Part shown: positions 33,903-46,298 of the stretch, piece after piece
Numbering within the stretch: position 1 is the first letter of the stretch
Layout of the letters: each line of letters begins with the position of its first letter
NCBI GenBank assembly: GCA_944989445.1
Contig: CALYLW010000015.1
Span: 3,760,106 to 3,824,105, forward strand
Length of the DNA: 64,000 bases
Reading direction: 5' to 3'
Source of the DNA: Ampullaceana balthica
Lineage: Eukaryota; Mollusca; Gastropoda; Lymnaeidae
Made by a program: the position numbers and the translations under genes
The notes under the pieces: model-generated
Told to the model about the DNA's origin: nothing
Databases searched by the model: none
The model's input: the letters and a program-made list of their open reading frames with translations, nothing else

Positions 33903-34465
33903 GAGCACTAAGACAGGCATGCTTGAGACATGTTTTATTAAATCACCATAAAAATGTAGGAAAATGTTGATAAATACGGTAAGTTGTGGAAATACTCAAG
34001 TCCCTTGCTGCCTAGACCGGCCACGCCGCCTTATTAGTTCCTGTGTTACGTGACGCATTCAATGCAGAGTTATTTCTTTTTTCGTCGTTGTCATAAAACG
34101 GACATCACGAAATATTGCAATTAGCAGATATTTGATATCTTACATTAGATCCCGTATGAAGTGGATAGGACTCAGCACACGACCAGCGCCAACAACACGA
34201 TTCTGGCCAGGCCAGCAATAAACAAAATAAAACCAAAAAAATAAAAACCTTTGAATATTTAATATGACAACATGAGATTTTGGTTAGTTGTGTTTTTCCT
34301 TATTTGTTTTATTGGTTGTTAATACATGATTTAAGAAAATATAAGAAAAAATGGAAAGTCTCGCTGCAAGCACTAATCCTTTTTATTTCAAATATGTTTA
34401 CTACCCGTGTTTTAAAAACCTTTTCTTGGAGGTTAAATTTAACAATCGATTAGATTTTAAAACGA
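33899..34465. other. Intergenic sequence
   Basis: AT-rich with A-rich runs. No gene or known repeat recognised. Confidence 0.4.
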
Positions 34466-34602
34466 CTTCAATGGACATTCAACGGCTTCAATGGACATTC
34501 AACGGATTCAATGGACATTCAACGGCTTCAATGAACGTTCAACGGCTTCAATGGACGTTCAACGGCTTCAATGGACGTTCAACGGCTTCAATGGACGTTC
34601 AA
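34466..34602. repeat. 20-bp minisatellite, about 7 copies
   Basis: Unit ttcaatggacgttcaacggc. The first copies have gacatt and the later ones gacgtt, so variants are ordered along the array. Confidence 0.95.
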
Positions 34603-34675
34603 GCTGAGCATTTTTGGTGGGTGTAGGATGCTAAGGGCTCTTTCATACATGTTTAGCTGATCCATAGGTCTTAAT

Positions 34676-36865
34676 ACTCCACTGGTATAAGTGTTCTACT
34701 GGTCTAAGTGTTCCACTGGTCTAAGTGTTCCACTGGTCTAATTGTTCCACTGGTCTAAGTGTTCCACTGGTATAAGTGTTCCACTGGTCTAAGTGTTCCA
34801 CTGGTATAAGTGTTCTACTGGTATAAGTGTTCTACTGGTATAAGTGTTCCACTGGTATAAGTGTTCCACTGGTATAAGTGTTCCACTGGTATAAGTGTTC
34901 TACTGGTATAAGTGTTCCACTGGTATACGTGTTCTACTGGTATACGTGTTCTACTGGTATAAGTGTTCTACTGGTATAAGTGTTCTACTGGTATAAGTGT
35001 TCCACTGGTCTAAGTGTTCTACTGGTATAAGTGTTCTACTGGTATAAGTGTTCCACTGGTATAAGTGTTCCACTGGTATAAGTGTTCCACTGGTATACGT
35101 GTTCTACTGGTATAAGTGTTCTACTGGTATAAGTGTTCTACTGGTATAAGTGTTCTACTGGTATAAGTGTTCTACTGGTATAAGTGTTCTACTGGTATAC
35201 GTGTTCTACTGGTATAAGTGTTATACTGGTATAAGTGTTCTACTGGTATAAGTGTTCTACTGGTATAAGTGTTCCACTGGTATACGTGTTCTACTGGTAT
35301 ACGTGTTCCACTGGTATAAGTGTTCCACTGGTATAAGTGTTCCACTGGTATACGTGTTCTACTGGTATAAGTGTTCCACTGGTATACGTGTTCTACTGGT
35401 ATACGTGTTCTACTGGTATAAGTGTTCCACTGGTATAAGTGTTCTACTGGTATAAGTGTTCCACTGGTATACGTGTTCTACTGGTATAAGTGTTCTACTG
35501 GTATAAGTGTTCCACTGGTATACGTGTTCTACTGGTATAAGTGTTCTACTGGTATAAGTGTTCCACTGGTATACGTGTTCTACTGGTATACGTGTTCCAC
35601 TGGTATAAGTGTTCCACTGGTCTAAGTGTTCCACTGGTATACGTGTTCCACTGGTATAAGTGTTCTACTGGTATACGTGTTCTACTGGTATAAGTGTTCC
35701 ACTGGTATAAGTGTTCCACTGGTATACGTGTTCTACTGGTATACGTGTTCCACTGGTATAAGTGTTCCACTGGTATAAGTGTTCTACTGGTATAAGTGTT
35801 CCACTGGTATACGTGTTCTACTGGTATAAGTGTTCTACTGGTATAAGTGTTCCACTGGTATACGTGTTCTACTGGTATAAGTGTTCTACTGGTATAAGTG
35901 TTCTACTGGTATAAGTGTTCCACTGGTATAAGTGTTCCACTGGTATAAGTGTTCTACTGGTATAAGTGTTCCACTGGTATAAGTGTTCTACTGGTATAAG
36001 TGTTCCACTGGTATAAGTGTTCCACTGGTATAAGTGTTCTACTGGTATAAGTGTTCCACTGGTATAAGTGTTCTACTGGTCTAAGTGTTCCACTGGTATA
36101 CGTGTTCTACTGGTATAAGTGTTCTACTGGTATAAGTGTTCTACTGGTATAAGTGTTCTACTGGTCTAAGTGTTCCACTGGTATAAGTGTTCTACTGGTA
36201 TAAGTGTTCCACTGGTATAAGTGTTCTACTGGTCTAAGTGTTCCACTGGTATACGTGTTCTACTGGTATAAGTGTTCTACTGGTATAAGTGTTCTACTGG
36301 TATAAGTGTTCTACTGGTCTAAGTGTTCCACTGGTATAAGTGTTCTACTGGTATAAGTGTTCCACTGGTATAAGTGTTCTACTGGTCTAAGTGTTCCACT
36401 GGTATACGTGTTCTACTGGTATAAGTGTTCTACTGGTATAAGTGTTCTACTGGTATAAGTGTTCTACTGGTCTAAGTGTTCCACTGGTATAAGTGTTCTA
36501 CTGGTATAAGTGTTCCACTGGTATAAGTGTTCTACTGGTCTAAGTGTTCCACTGGTATACGTGTTCTACTGGTATAAGTGTTCTACTGGTATAAGTGTTC
36601 TACTGGTATAAGTGTTCTACTGGTCTAAGTGTTCCACTGGTATACGTGTTCTACTGGTATAAGTGTTCTACTGGTATAAGTGTTCTACTGGTCTAAGTGT
36701 TCCACTGGTATAAGTGTTCCACTGGTATACGTGTTCTACTGGTATAAGTGTTCTACTGGTCTAAGTGTTCCACTGGTATACGTGTTCTACTGGTATAAGT
36801 GTTCTACTGGTATAAGTGTTCCACAGGTATAAGTGTTCTACTGGTATAAATGTTCTACTGGTCTA
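34676..36865. repeat. 17-bp minisatellite, about 128 copies, with 153-bp higher-order repeat
   Basis: Unit gttccactggtataagt with ttcc/ttct, tata/tcta and aagt/acgt variants. In the right part the junction ttctactggtctaag followed by tgttccactggtatacg recurs at 36071, 36224, 36377 and 36530, exactly 153 bp (nine units) apart each time. The left part shows no such order. Confidence 0.96.
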
Positions 36866-37011
36866 AAGGCTAGCATGTTATTCTCTAAAAAAGTCTAAAA
36901 GCTGAACTACACTCATCATTTTTATTCGTCTACAATGACAGCAAGAATCGTCGATGTGTTATAATATTACTCATTAGATTTAAAAATAAAATCCCGCACA
37001 AGACCTTAAAA
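36866..37011. other. Unique spacer
   Basis: AT-rich. Its last 8 bp (37004-37011) form the target duplication of the next element. Confidence 0.5.
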
Positions 37012-37193
37012 CAGGGGTCAGGAAACCATGGCTGGCGAGCCAGATGTGGCTCTATTGATGACTGCATCTGGCTCTCAGACAAAATGTGTGGTGTTTATGG
37101 CTCTCTCAGACAAAATATGTGGTGTTTATGGCTCTCTCAGATAAAATATGTGGTTTTTATGGCTCTCTCAGACAAAAAGTTGCCCGACCCATT
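37012..37193. mobile_element. hAT-like MITE, 182 bp
   Basis: Starts CAGGGGTCAGGAAAC. The reverse complement of the right end reads AATGGGTCGGGCAAC (11 of 15 matching). The flanking octamers are CCTTAAAA and CCTTTAAA, one mismatch. Inside, tggctctctcagacaaaat is repeated about three times at ~36-bp spacing. The CAGGGGTC start is typical of hAT ends. Confidence 0.75.
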
Positions 37194-37642
37194 CCTTTAA
37201 AGAATAAATACACAATTGAATTTAAATACTGGTCTAGATAATTCTTTTGTTTCATAAACTTAGAGTTAGCCCGTAGACTATCGCGAAAAGAAAATCCGAA
37301 AAGTTTGCGAAAACTGGTATATTTACAGCAATTTTCTTGTGTTTATAATCAGATCAGTCCCAGCCTATTTCATCTCTATCCCCCATCTATTCGCAGCCGT
37401 GGTGAGCTGTGCTTAGAGGTGCCACACCCCCCCCCACCTCAACAAAACTGATGATCGGAGTCATCGTAACAATAGCAACTTAGGTAACCTTTGAATGGGT
37501 GAGGTCTACAAATCAAATATACGGATTCCCTTTAACCCACTCAGTGAAGTGATATAGGGGCTGGGATTATCAATAAAGAGAGGAAATATGTAGGAAGGGA
37601 AAAAAAAGGGGGGGGGGTAATAGCAATGCTTTATTTCAGAGA
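37194..37642. other. Intergenic sequence
   Basis: Contains a C run (37427-37435), a G run (37608-37617) and AT-rich DNA. No gene. Confidence 0.4.
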
Positions 37643-38289
37643 CGATCAGGACCATATACATATACAATCAGGACCATATAAATATACAATCAGGACCATA
37701 TAAATATACAATCAGGACCATATAAATATACAATCAGGACCATATAAATATACAATCAGGACCATATAAATATACAATCAGGACCATATAAATATACAAT
37801 CATGACCATATAAATTTACAATCAGGACCATATAAATATACAATCAGGACCATATAAATATACAATCAGGACCATATAAATATACAATCAGGACCATATT
37901 AATATACGATCATGACCATATAAATATACAATCAGGACAATATAAATATACAATCAGGACCATATAAATATACGATCAGGACCATATAAATATACAATCA
38001 GGATCATATAAATATACGATCATGACCATATAAATATACGATCATGACCATATAAATATACAATCAGGACCATATAAATATACAATCAGGACCATATAAA
38101 TATACAATCAGGACCATATAAATATACAATCAGGACCATATAAATATAATCAGGACCATATAAATATACAATCAGGACCATATAAATATACAATCATGAC
38201 CATATATATATATATATACAATCAGGGCCATATAAATATACGATCAGGACCATATAAATATACAATCAGGACAATATAAATATACCATC
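37643..38289. repeat. 22-bp minisatellite, about 29 copies
   Basis: Unit catataaatatacaatcagg plus ac. Variants acgatc and catgac recur. One unit at 38200-38220 has expanded a TA run internally. Confidence 0.95.
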
Positions 38290-38324
38290 ATGTGGTTATT
38301 ATGAAGAGAATGTATATTTAAATT

Positions 38325-38418
38325 ATAATATGTATGTTATTATCTCCATGTAAAGCACCGTGAGCCCGGCTCCTTGCTAGGAAACAGCGCTATAAAAATT
38401 ACCAACTTATTATTATTA
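38325..38418 (+). mobile_element. 3' tail of a SINE or LINE
   Basis: gtaaagcaccgtgagccc, then agcgctataaaaatta, then an ATT run (38405-38420). The order 'GTAAAGC...GAG..., GCGCTATA..., (ATT)n' is the familiar shared 3' tail of many animal SINEs and their partner LINEs. No Pol III head is visible upstream, because the 22-bp array begins there. Confidence 0.55.
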
Positions 38419-38426
38419 TTATAAAT

Positions 38427-39229
38427 TAGGGCAAAACCGAGTAGACAATTTCCACCGAGTACCGAGTCCGAGTATTTGGATGTACTATTTGCCGGATCCG
38501 GATACGAACCGAGTAGTAGCTGCGACTTAGGAGAGTACCATTTCTTTTTTCTTTCATCATCATAAGTGCAAAGCCAAAACTTTCGATGTTTTCATATAAT
38601 CTAAATTCTAAAATAGCTAAATAATGTTTTACCTGTTATAACTTAATAATTAATTCATATTTTTAATTTGTATGAGGAAATTTGACAACTTTACACAAAC
38701 AGTCAAAATGGCCGACTTCCGTTTTGGACTTCCGCATGGAGTTAATCAAAGACATTATATACCCTAGACCTTTGATGTCATATCTAAGTCTCTAAGCTTA
38801 ACAACTGGACGGTGCTGCGAGAACTCAATTGGACTTTAAGCTTTATTGAAACTAGATCAATATGGCTACGTTATTATATTCAAATCTCGGATGTGCAAAA
38901 CAAAATTGTTTAGTACGTGAGCGACGTCTGCAGTCGGACGGAAGTATATTAGTATAATGGCCATCTTTTGAAAGAAAGTTAGACTATGCGTGACCCAGTA
39001 ACAACTGGTTACGCCACCTGCGGAATGCTACTGAAATTATCGTGTCTTCTTTGCCAGCTGTTCAGTATTTATTGAATTCCATTTTCTTAATTTTTTTTAT
39101 TTTTAATTATTATTTTTTTTTAGCTATTTGCGTGTGTAATATTTGCCGAGGCGAATACTTCCAGATATTACCGAAAATCGTAATATTCGGCCGAGGCGAA
39201 TGTCCGAGGCACTTTCCGGTTATGCCCTA
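38427..39229. mobile_element. hAT-like element with perfect 8-bp target duplication, 803 bp
   Basis: TTATAAAT flanks the element exactly at 38419-38426 and 39230-39237. The ends are TAGGGCAAAACCG and, in reverse complement, TAGGGCATAACCG. Subterminal regions have repeated ccgag and ccgagtccgag (left) and ggccgaggcgaa (right) motifs. No transposase is encoded, although 803 bp could hold a remnant I do not recognise. It inserted into the ATT tail of the preceding SINE-like sequence. Confidence 0.9.
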
Positions 39230-39237
39230 TTATAAAT

Positions 39238-39405
39238 ATAAGATAATAATTTTTAATGTGCACCTGGAATAAAATGTCAAGGTCACTTTGATCTGTCGGC
39301 TAATCAAAGAATAAGTCAATCAATTGCAGTTCACACAACTAACATCTGCGACCGACATTTCCATGAATGAAATCTTACTGGGGGCGAGGTGAACGCACAC
39401 TTCTG
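39238..39405. other. Unique spacer
   Basis: No feature recognised. Confidence 0.4.
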
Positions 39406-39833
39406 TCAAGGCTAAAGTCTGGAATCTATCGATGTTTGTGTCAAGGCCAAAGTCTGGAATCTATCGATGTTTGTGTCAAGGCCAAAGTCTCGAATTTATC
39501 AATGTTTGTGTCAAGGCCAAAGTCTCGAATCTATCAATGTTTGTGTCAAGGCTAAAGTCTCGAATCTATCAATGTTTGTGTCATGGCCAAAGTCTCGAAT
39601 CTATGAATGTTTGTGTCAAGGGCAAAGTATCGAATATATCAAGGTTTGTGTCAAGGCCAAAGTCTCGAATCCGTCAAGGTTTGTGTCAAGGCCAAAGTCT
39701 CGAATCCGTCAAGGTTTGTGTCAAGGCCAAAGTCACGAATCTATCAATGTTTGTGTCATGGCCAAAGTCACGAATCTATCAATGTTTGTGTCATGGCCAA
39801 AGTCACGAATCTATCAATGTTTGTCAGACTTCA
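39406..39833. repeat. 35-bp minisatellite, about 12 copies
   Basis: Unit tcgaatctatcaatgtttgt plus gtcaaggccaaagtc. The three plus-strand frames are all open for long stretches because the unit lacks stops. Confidence 0.95.
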
Positions 39834-39848
39834 TTTCATTTTCTCCTC

Positions 39849-39953
39849 GCTAGTAATATCAAGAAAGCCACTAGTAATATCAAGAAAGTCACTAGTAATA
39901 TCAAGAAACTTACTAGTAATATCAAGAAACTCACTAGTAATATGAAGAAAGTT
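39849..39953. repeat. 21-bp minisatellite, 5 copies
   Basis: Unit actagtaatatcaagaaagt plus c, starting only about 15 bp after the 35-bp array ends. Confidence 0.93.
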
Positions 39954-40036
39954 AAACATATTCACATAATCCGATTTCCGATCAATACTGAGGCCGAGGA
40001 CAATAATTTATAGTTTTCAATTTGCATGATTTTTTT

Positions 40037-40206
40037 TTGTTCGTTTATTGCTTGGTGTGTTGTTGCTATCATGATAATACATAATGATTTCTTGCTGTGT
40101 GGTTGCTATCATAATAATACATAATGATTTCTTGCTTGGTGTGTTGTTGCTATCATGATAATACATAATGGTTTCTTGCTGTGTGCTCGCTATCATAGTA
40201 ATACAC
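40037..40206. repeat. ~40-bp minisatellite, about 4 copies
   Basis: Unit contains tatcatgataatacataatg and tttcttgctgtgtg. Copies alternate by small insertions, so period length varies. Confidence 0.9.
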
Positions 40207-40319
40207 ATTTTTCTGCGAAATTGTTGTTTAAAATGTAAACGGGACAGCTGGGTTTGACAAATACTTGCATACTCTGGTAAAGTTCATAAATCATGAGTCA
40301 TACTTTTATATGCAGACGA
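40207..40319. other. Unique spacer
   Basis: Short unique sequence between arrays. Confidence 0.4.
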
Positions 40320-41068
40320 CGTGTATCTGACGATAGTGTTAATATCTGACGATAGTGTTAATATCTGATGATAGTGTTAATATATGATGATAGTGTTAAT
40401 GTCTGATGATAGTGTTAATGTCTGATGATAGTGTTAATGTCTGATGATAGTGTTAATGTCTGATGATAGTGTTAATATCTGACGATAGTGTTAATATCTG
40501 ACGATAGTGTTAATATATGATGATAGTGTTAATATCTGACGATAGTGTTAATATCTGATGATAGTGTTAATATCTGACGATAGTGTTAATGTCTGAAGAT
40601 AGTGTTAATATCTGACGATAGTCTTAATATCTGACGATAGTGTTAATATATGATGATAGTGTTAATATCTGACGATAGTGTTAATATCTGATGATAGTGC
40701 TAATATCTGACTATAGTGTTAATGTCTGACGATAGTGTTAATATCTGACGATAGTGTTAATATCTGATGATAGTGTTAATATCTGACGATAGTGTTAATG
40801 TCTGATGATAGTGTTAATGTCTGATGATAGTGTTAATGTCTGATGATAGTGTTAATGTCTGATGATAGTGTTAATGTCTGATGATAGTGTTAATGTCTGA
40901 TGATAGTGTTAATGTCTGATGATAGTGTTAATGTCTGATGATAGTGTTAATGTATGATGATAGTGTTAATATCTGATGATAGTGTTAATATATGATGATA
41001 GTGTTAATGTATGATGATAGTGTTAATGTATGATGATAGTGTTAATGTATGATGATAGTGTTAATGTC
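40320..41068. repeat. 19-bp minisatellite, about 39 copies
   Basis: Unit gtgttaatatctgatgata with atc/gtc/gta and gatg/gacg variants. Like variants cluster: a run of gtctgatg units lies at 40799-40945. Confidence 0.95.
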
Positions 41069-41263
41069 AACAGTAAGTCTATACATTTTACGTGGTCTAA
41101 CAGCCTGGCACGGACTAGATCGTACCAGAAAATAAAATATTGGTGGGCAGATAGACTCAGAGGTTACAGTTTTTAGAGTGCAGACTTCTTACCAATGTCC
41201 GACATTATTTGAATACATATTGAGCGTGTTATTATTAAGTGTAAACAGTGAATCACTTCAGGA
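41069..41263. other. Unique spacer
   Basis: No feature recognised. Confidence 0.4.
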
Positions 41264-41586
41264 GCATTGCAGTCCTAATTACCCCTGTTGTGTGTCACAT
41301 GATCCATTGCAGTCCTAATTACCCCTGTTGTGTGTCACATGATCCATTGCAGTCCTAATTACCCCTGTTGTGTGTCACATGATCCATTGCAGTCATAATT
41401 ACCCCTGTTGTGTGTCACATGATCCATTGCAGTCCTAATTACCCCTGTTGTGTGTCACATGATCCATTGCAGTCCTAATTACCCCTGTTGTGTGTCACAT
41501 GATCCATTGCAGTCCTAATTACCCCTGTTGTGTGTCACATGATTCATTGCAGTCCTAATTACCCCTGTTGTGTGTCACATGATCCA
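41264..41586. repeat. 40-bp minisatellite, 8 copies
   Basis: Unit cattgcagtcctaattaccc plus ctgttgtgtgtcacatgatc. Only two single-base differences are visible among eight copies. Confidence 0.96.
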
Positions 41587-41625
41587 TAATTAGTCAACAA
41601 GGCAGCTGAAATCTGACACAATTTG

Positions 41626-42577
41626 ACTCAAGCGTATTGTTCATGTTTGATTAACGTATTATGTATTGTAAAATGTTTGACTATAAGCGTATTGTACATG
41701 TTTGATTAGCGTATTGTACATGTTTGATTAGCGTATTGTACATGTTTGATTAGCGTATTGTACATGTTTGATTAGCGTATTGTACATGTTTGATTAGCGT
41801 ATTGTACATGTTTGATTAGCGTATTGTACATGTTTAATTAACGTATTATGTATTGTACAATGTTTGATTAGCGTATTGTTCATGTTTGATTAACGTATTG
41901 TTCATGTTTGATTAACGTATTTTACATGTTTGATTAGCGTATTGTTCATGTTTGATTAGCGTATTGTTCATGTTTGATTAACGTATTATGTATTGTACAT
42001 GTTTGATTAACGTATTGTTCAATGTTTGATTAGCGTATTGTACAATGTTTGATTAGCGTATTGTACATGTTTGATTAACGTATTATGTATTGTTCATGTT
42101 TGATTAGCGTATTGTACAATGTTTGATTAGCGTATTGTACATGTTTGATTAACGTATTATGTATTGTTCATGTTTGATTAACGTATTGTTCATGTTTGAT
42201 TAACGTATTGTACAATGTTTGATTAACGTATTGTTCATGTTTGATTAACGTATTATGTATTGTACATGTTTGATTAACGTATTGTTCATGTTTGATTAGC
42301 GTATTGTTCATGTTTGATTAACGTATTGTTCATGTTTGATTAACGTATTGTACAATGTTTGATTAGCGTATTGTACATGTTTGATTAACGTATTGTACAT
42401 GTTTGATTAACGTATTGTTCATGTTTGATTAACGTATTGTACAATGTTTGATTAGCGTATTGTACAATGTTTGATTAGCGTATTGTACATGTTTGATTAA
42501 CGTATTATGTATTGTACATGTTTGATTAGCGTATTGTTCATGTTTGATTAGCGTATTGTTCATGTTTGATTAGCGTA
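41626..42577. repeat. 22/29-bp minisatellite, about 41 copies
   Basis: Unit gattagcgtattgtacatgt plus tt. A longer form has gattaacgtattatgtattg. The short and long forms are interspersed in small repeated blocks. Confidence 0.94.
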
Positions 42578-42805
42578 CTGACCAGTGTAAACACTTCTCC
42601 AACGCTTTCATGCTTCTTAACTCAAAACCCAACATATAAAGGCACCTGAAAGGTACACATGATTTTGGCGAAACAAGAAAAATCTTGACTACAAGATATT
42701 ATATCTTTCAAAAGTCTCTATCGTGAAACCATTCAAGGAAACTTGGCTACTGCTACATTACCAGATATTACCTTTCAAAAGTCTATCGTGAAACCATTCG
42801 TGAAT
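42578..42805. other. Spacer with a two-copy direct repeat
   Basis: ctttcaaaagtct and tatcgtgaaaccattc recur at about 42706 and 42773. No gene. Confidence 0.5.
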
Positions 42806-43141
42806 GTGTGTGGCCATCCAAAATGGCAAGTCGGTGGACCCTAGTGACTTGTGTTTGCATGTGTGGCCAGCCAAGTTGGCAAGTCGGTGGACCCTAGTGA
42901 CTTGTGTTTGAATGTGTGGCCAGCCAAGTTGGCAAGTCGGTGGACCCTAGTGACTTGTGTTTGCATGTGTGGCCAGCCAAGTTGGCAAGTCGGTGGACCC
43001 TAGTGACTTGTGTTTGCATGTGTGGCCAGCCAAGTTGGCAAGTCGGTGGACCCTAGTGACTTGTGTTTGCATGTGTGGCCAGCCAAGTTGGCAAGTCGGT
43101 GGACACCAGTGACTAGTGTTTGAATTTGTGTGGACAGCCAA
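42806..43141. repeat. 53-bp minisatellite, about 6 copies
   Basis: Unit gtgtggccagccaagttggc plus aagtcggtggaccctagtga and cttgtgtttgcat. The first and last copies are more diverged than the middle ones. Confidence 0.95.
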
Positions 43142-43185
43142 GTTGGGAGACTTGGAAAATTGGTGTAACGTTAAACTTAAGGTTC

Positions 43186-43301
43186 GGATCTAGTTGGTTA
43201 TGATAACGAATGAATTAAAGACCACCCTGTAGTAGGCAGGGGCGGATCTAGTTGGTTATGATAACGAATGAATTAAAGACCACCCTCTAGTAGACAGGGG
43301 C
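43186..43301. repeat. 58-bp tandem duplication
   Basis: Two near-identical copies starting ggatctagttggttatgata at 43186 and 43244. The junction reads caggggcgga. Confidence 0.9.
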
Positions 43302-43784
43302 GGAAACCGGTGCCGTTAGGTGGAGGGCTGGGGAGGGGAGACAAATGGACTGAAATCTGGTTTCCATCAGAGGCCCTGGACCTGCCGGGCAGCGTGCTTG
43401 ACCAACCGATATCGATTCGGATAATGCCCGCTGGCTACTGGTCATTTATTCTATTAGCGGATTTATTTTATGCACGTGTGAGATAGAAAGAAAGTGTTTT
43501 TACACTGGGCCTCGATAATTCAGTTTTTAGACCAATTTGACATTTGACTAAAGCTTGAACCAATCATTATTCTGTTCTATTTTATCTTTTCTTACTTGCA
43601 GGGAAAATAAATTGAGGTTGGTAATGTGACAAATTCGCTGAGAGGTAAGAAGACAATGGAGAAATACAAATATTTAAATTACAAATTCTAACAATAAAAA
43701 TATGAACGCTGCAAAGAATGCCTTGAAAAGGTTGATTTTTAAAAGTCAAATTTTATTAAAATCTGTTAGAATTGTTATTTCTCT
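43302..43784. other. Intergenic sequence
   Basis: No gene, RNA or repeat recognised. Confidence 0.4.
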
Positions 43785-43975
43785 TTAATCTGTTAGGTAT
43801 GTTAGATTTCTTATATTCATTAGATCTGTTATATTTATTAGATCTGTTATATTTATTAGATCTGTTATATTTATTAGATCTGTTATATTTATTAGATCTG
43901 TTATATTTATTAGATCTGTTATATTTATTAGATATGTTATATTTATTAGATCTGTTATATTTATTAGATCTGTTG
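43785..43975. repeat. 18-bp minisatellite, about 10 copies
   Basis: Unit atctgttatatttattag. AT-rich, and the period of 18 opens frames on both strands. Confidence 0.95.
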
Positions 43976-44491
43976 GACGATGAGATACAAATGATTTGAA
44001 TTAAATTTAGACAAATTATTAACAAATATTTTGGTAACACATTTTCTTTGCACAATTCAAAATTTATATTCGTGCATATGAGATATTAAAAGTATATTCT
44101 CTAAATTTTAGTTTAATTTTGTGTGTGCGGGGGTGGGGGGTAGTAGGAATTATATGCCCCACGGAAGGGGGGGGGAGGTAGGAGTGATATGCCCCACGTT
44201 TTTATATTTATATTTGAACAAACTTAAAGCTTATCACCAAGTCGCCTCAACGCAATTTTTCGCATGGGACAAGAACATAATGTCAATTGTTTATATTTGT
44301 TTTCTTAAAGAAAATGGACAATTAAAATTAGTGGTTTTAAAAAAAAGTCAATACGCAAAAACTGTGCTCTTCCCGCTCTTAAACACTCACGATCAACACT
44401 AAAGACAGACCTCCGCTAATGTTGGCGCCACTAGCCATAGATGAGAGATATCACGATCAATGCTAGGACAGGCCGCCTATCATTAACTCAT
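43976..44491. other. Intergenic sequence
   Basis: A G-rich patch at 44126-44180 contains two atatgccccacg copies. A frame at 44121-44402 has no recognised domain. Confidence 0.35.
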
Positions 44492-44609
44492 TCGGCCCTC
44501 TCAATCGGCCCTCTCAATCGGCCCTCTCAATCGGCCCTCTCAATCGGCCCTCTCAATCGGCCCTCTCAATCGGCCCTCTCAATCGGCCCTCTCAATCGGC
44601 CCTCTCAAC
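44492..44609. repeat. 13-bp minisatellite, 9 copies
   Basis: Perfect tcggccctctcaa units. Confidence 0.96.
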
Positions 44610-44721
44610 GGCATAGCTCCTAATTACAAGAATGAAGGTTAAACAAAAATAAGATGAAGACAATGGAGGAAGAGGACTGACTTAAAGTGTGATCGCAACA
44701 AGAGAATTAATTGAATCATTA

Positions 44722-45272
44722 CAGGGCATAGTACACATTACAGGGCATAGTACACATTACATGACATAGTACACATTACAGTGCATAGTACACATTACAG
44801 GGCATATTACACATTACAGGGTATAGTACACATTACAGGGCATAGTACACATTACAGGGCATAGTACACATTACAGGGCATAGTACACATTACAGGGCAT
44901 AGTACACATTACAGGGCATAGTACACATTACAGGGCATAGTACACATTACAGGGCATAGTACACATTACAGGACATAGTACACATTACAGGGCATAGTAC
45001 ACATTACAGTGCATAGTACACATTACAGGGCATATTACACATTACAGGATATAGTACACATTACAGGGCATAGTACACATTACAGAGCATAGAACACAGT
45101 ACAGGGCATAGTACACATTACAGGGCATAGTATACATTACAGGGCATAGTACACATTACAGGGCATAGTCTATAGTACAAATGACAGGGCATATAACATA
45201 AAACATGACATATTACACATAAAAGGGCATAGTGAACATTACAGGGCATAGTACACATTACATGGCATAGTA
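44722..45272. repeat. 19-bp minisatellite, about 29 copies
   Basis: Unit tacagggcatagtacacat. The middle copies are identical; the right edge (45100-45270) is increasingly degenerate. Confidence 0.95.
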
Positions 45273-45579
45273 CTGGTACTGATTCATTGAATCATTATAG
45301 GGTTTAGTACTGGTTTCCAGTTCACAGTTTTCAAAATGTTACATAAGTACACGAAAATACTACTTGTTTTCTCTATAGCAACGAATCGTAGGAACTGGGT
45401 CACTCTCACCTGTAGCATCTTGCGATAAGTAACTTTTATGAATTGTTAACTAAATTAATGGATACTCTTATTTACTCAGTAACTTTAAATGAATAATAAC
45501 AAAGTAATTTCAACTTAATTACTTATTCAATTAATAAAATCAAAATTAAAATGTTTCACGCGAACTAATGGAAGTGGTT
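45273..45579. other. AT-rich spacer
   Basis: No feature recognised. Confidence 0.4.
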
Positions 45580-46298
45580 TAACTTATCCCAACACCTCAA
45601 CTTATCCCAACATCTCAACTTATCCCAACACCTCAACTTATCCCAACACCTCAACTTATCCCAACACCTCAACTTATCCCAACACCTCAACTTTACCCAA
45701 CACCTCAACTTATCCCACCATCTCAACTTATCCCACCATCTCAACTTATCCCACCATCTCAACTTATCCCACCATCTGAACTTATCCCAACATCTCAACT
45801 TATCCCAACACCTCAACTTATCCCAACACCTCAACTTATCCCAACACCTCAACTTATCACAACACCTCGACTTATCCCAACACCTCAACTTATCCCAACA
45901 CCTCAACTTATCCCACTATCTCAAATTTACCCAACACCTCAACTTTACCCAACACCTCAACTTATCCCAACACCTCAACTTATCCCACCATCTCAACTTA
46001 TCCCACCATCTCAACTTATCCCACCATCTCAACTTATCCCAACATCTCAACTTATCCCAACACCTCAACTTATCCCAACATCTCAACTTATCCCAACACC
46101 TCAACTTATCCCAACATCTCAACTTATCCCAACATCTCAACTTATCCCAACATCTCAACTTATCCCACCATCTCAACTTATCCCAACACCTCAACTTATC
46201 CCAACATCTCAACTTATCCCAACACCTCAACTTATCCCAACATCTCAACTTATCCCAACATCTCAACTTATCCCAACATCTCAACTTATCCCTACATC
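45580..46298. repeat. 18-bp minisatellite, about 40 copies
   Basis: Unit caacttatcccaacacct with accatct and acatct variants. Minus-strand frames of repeated LRCWDK are artefacts of the period. Confidence 0.95.
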
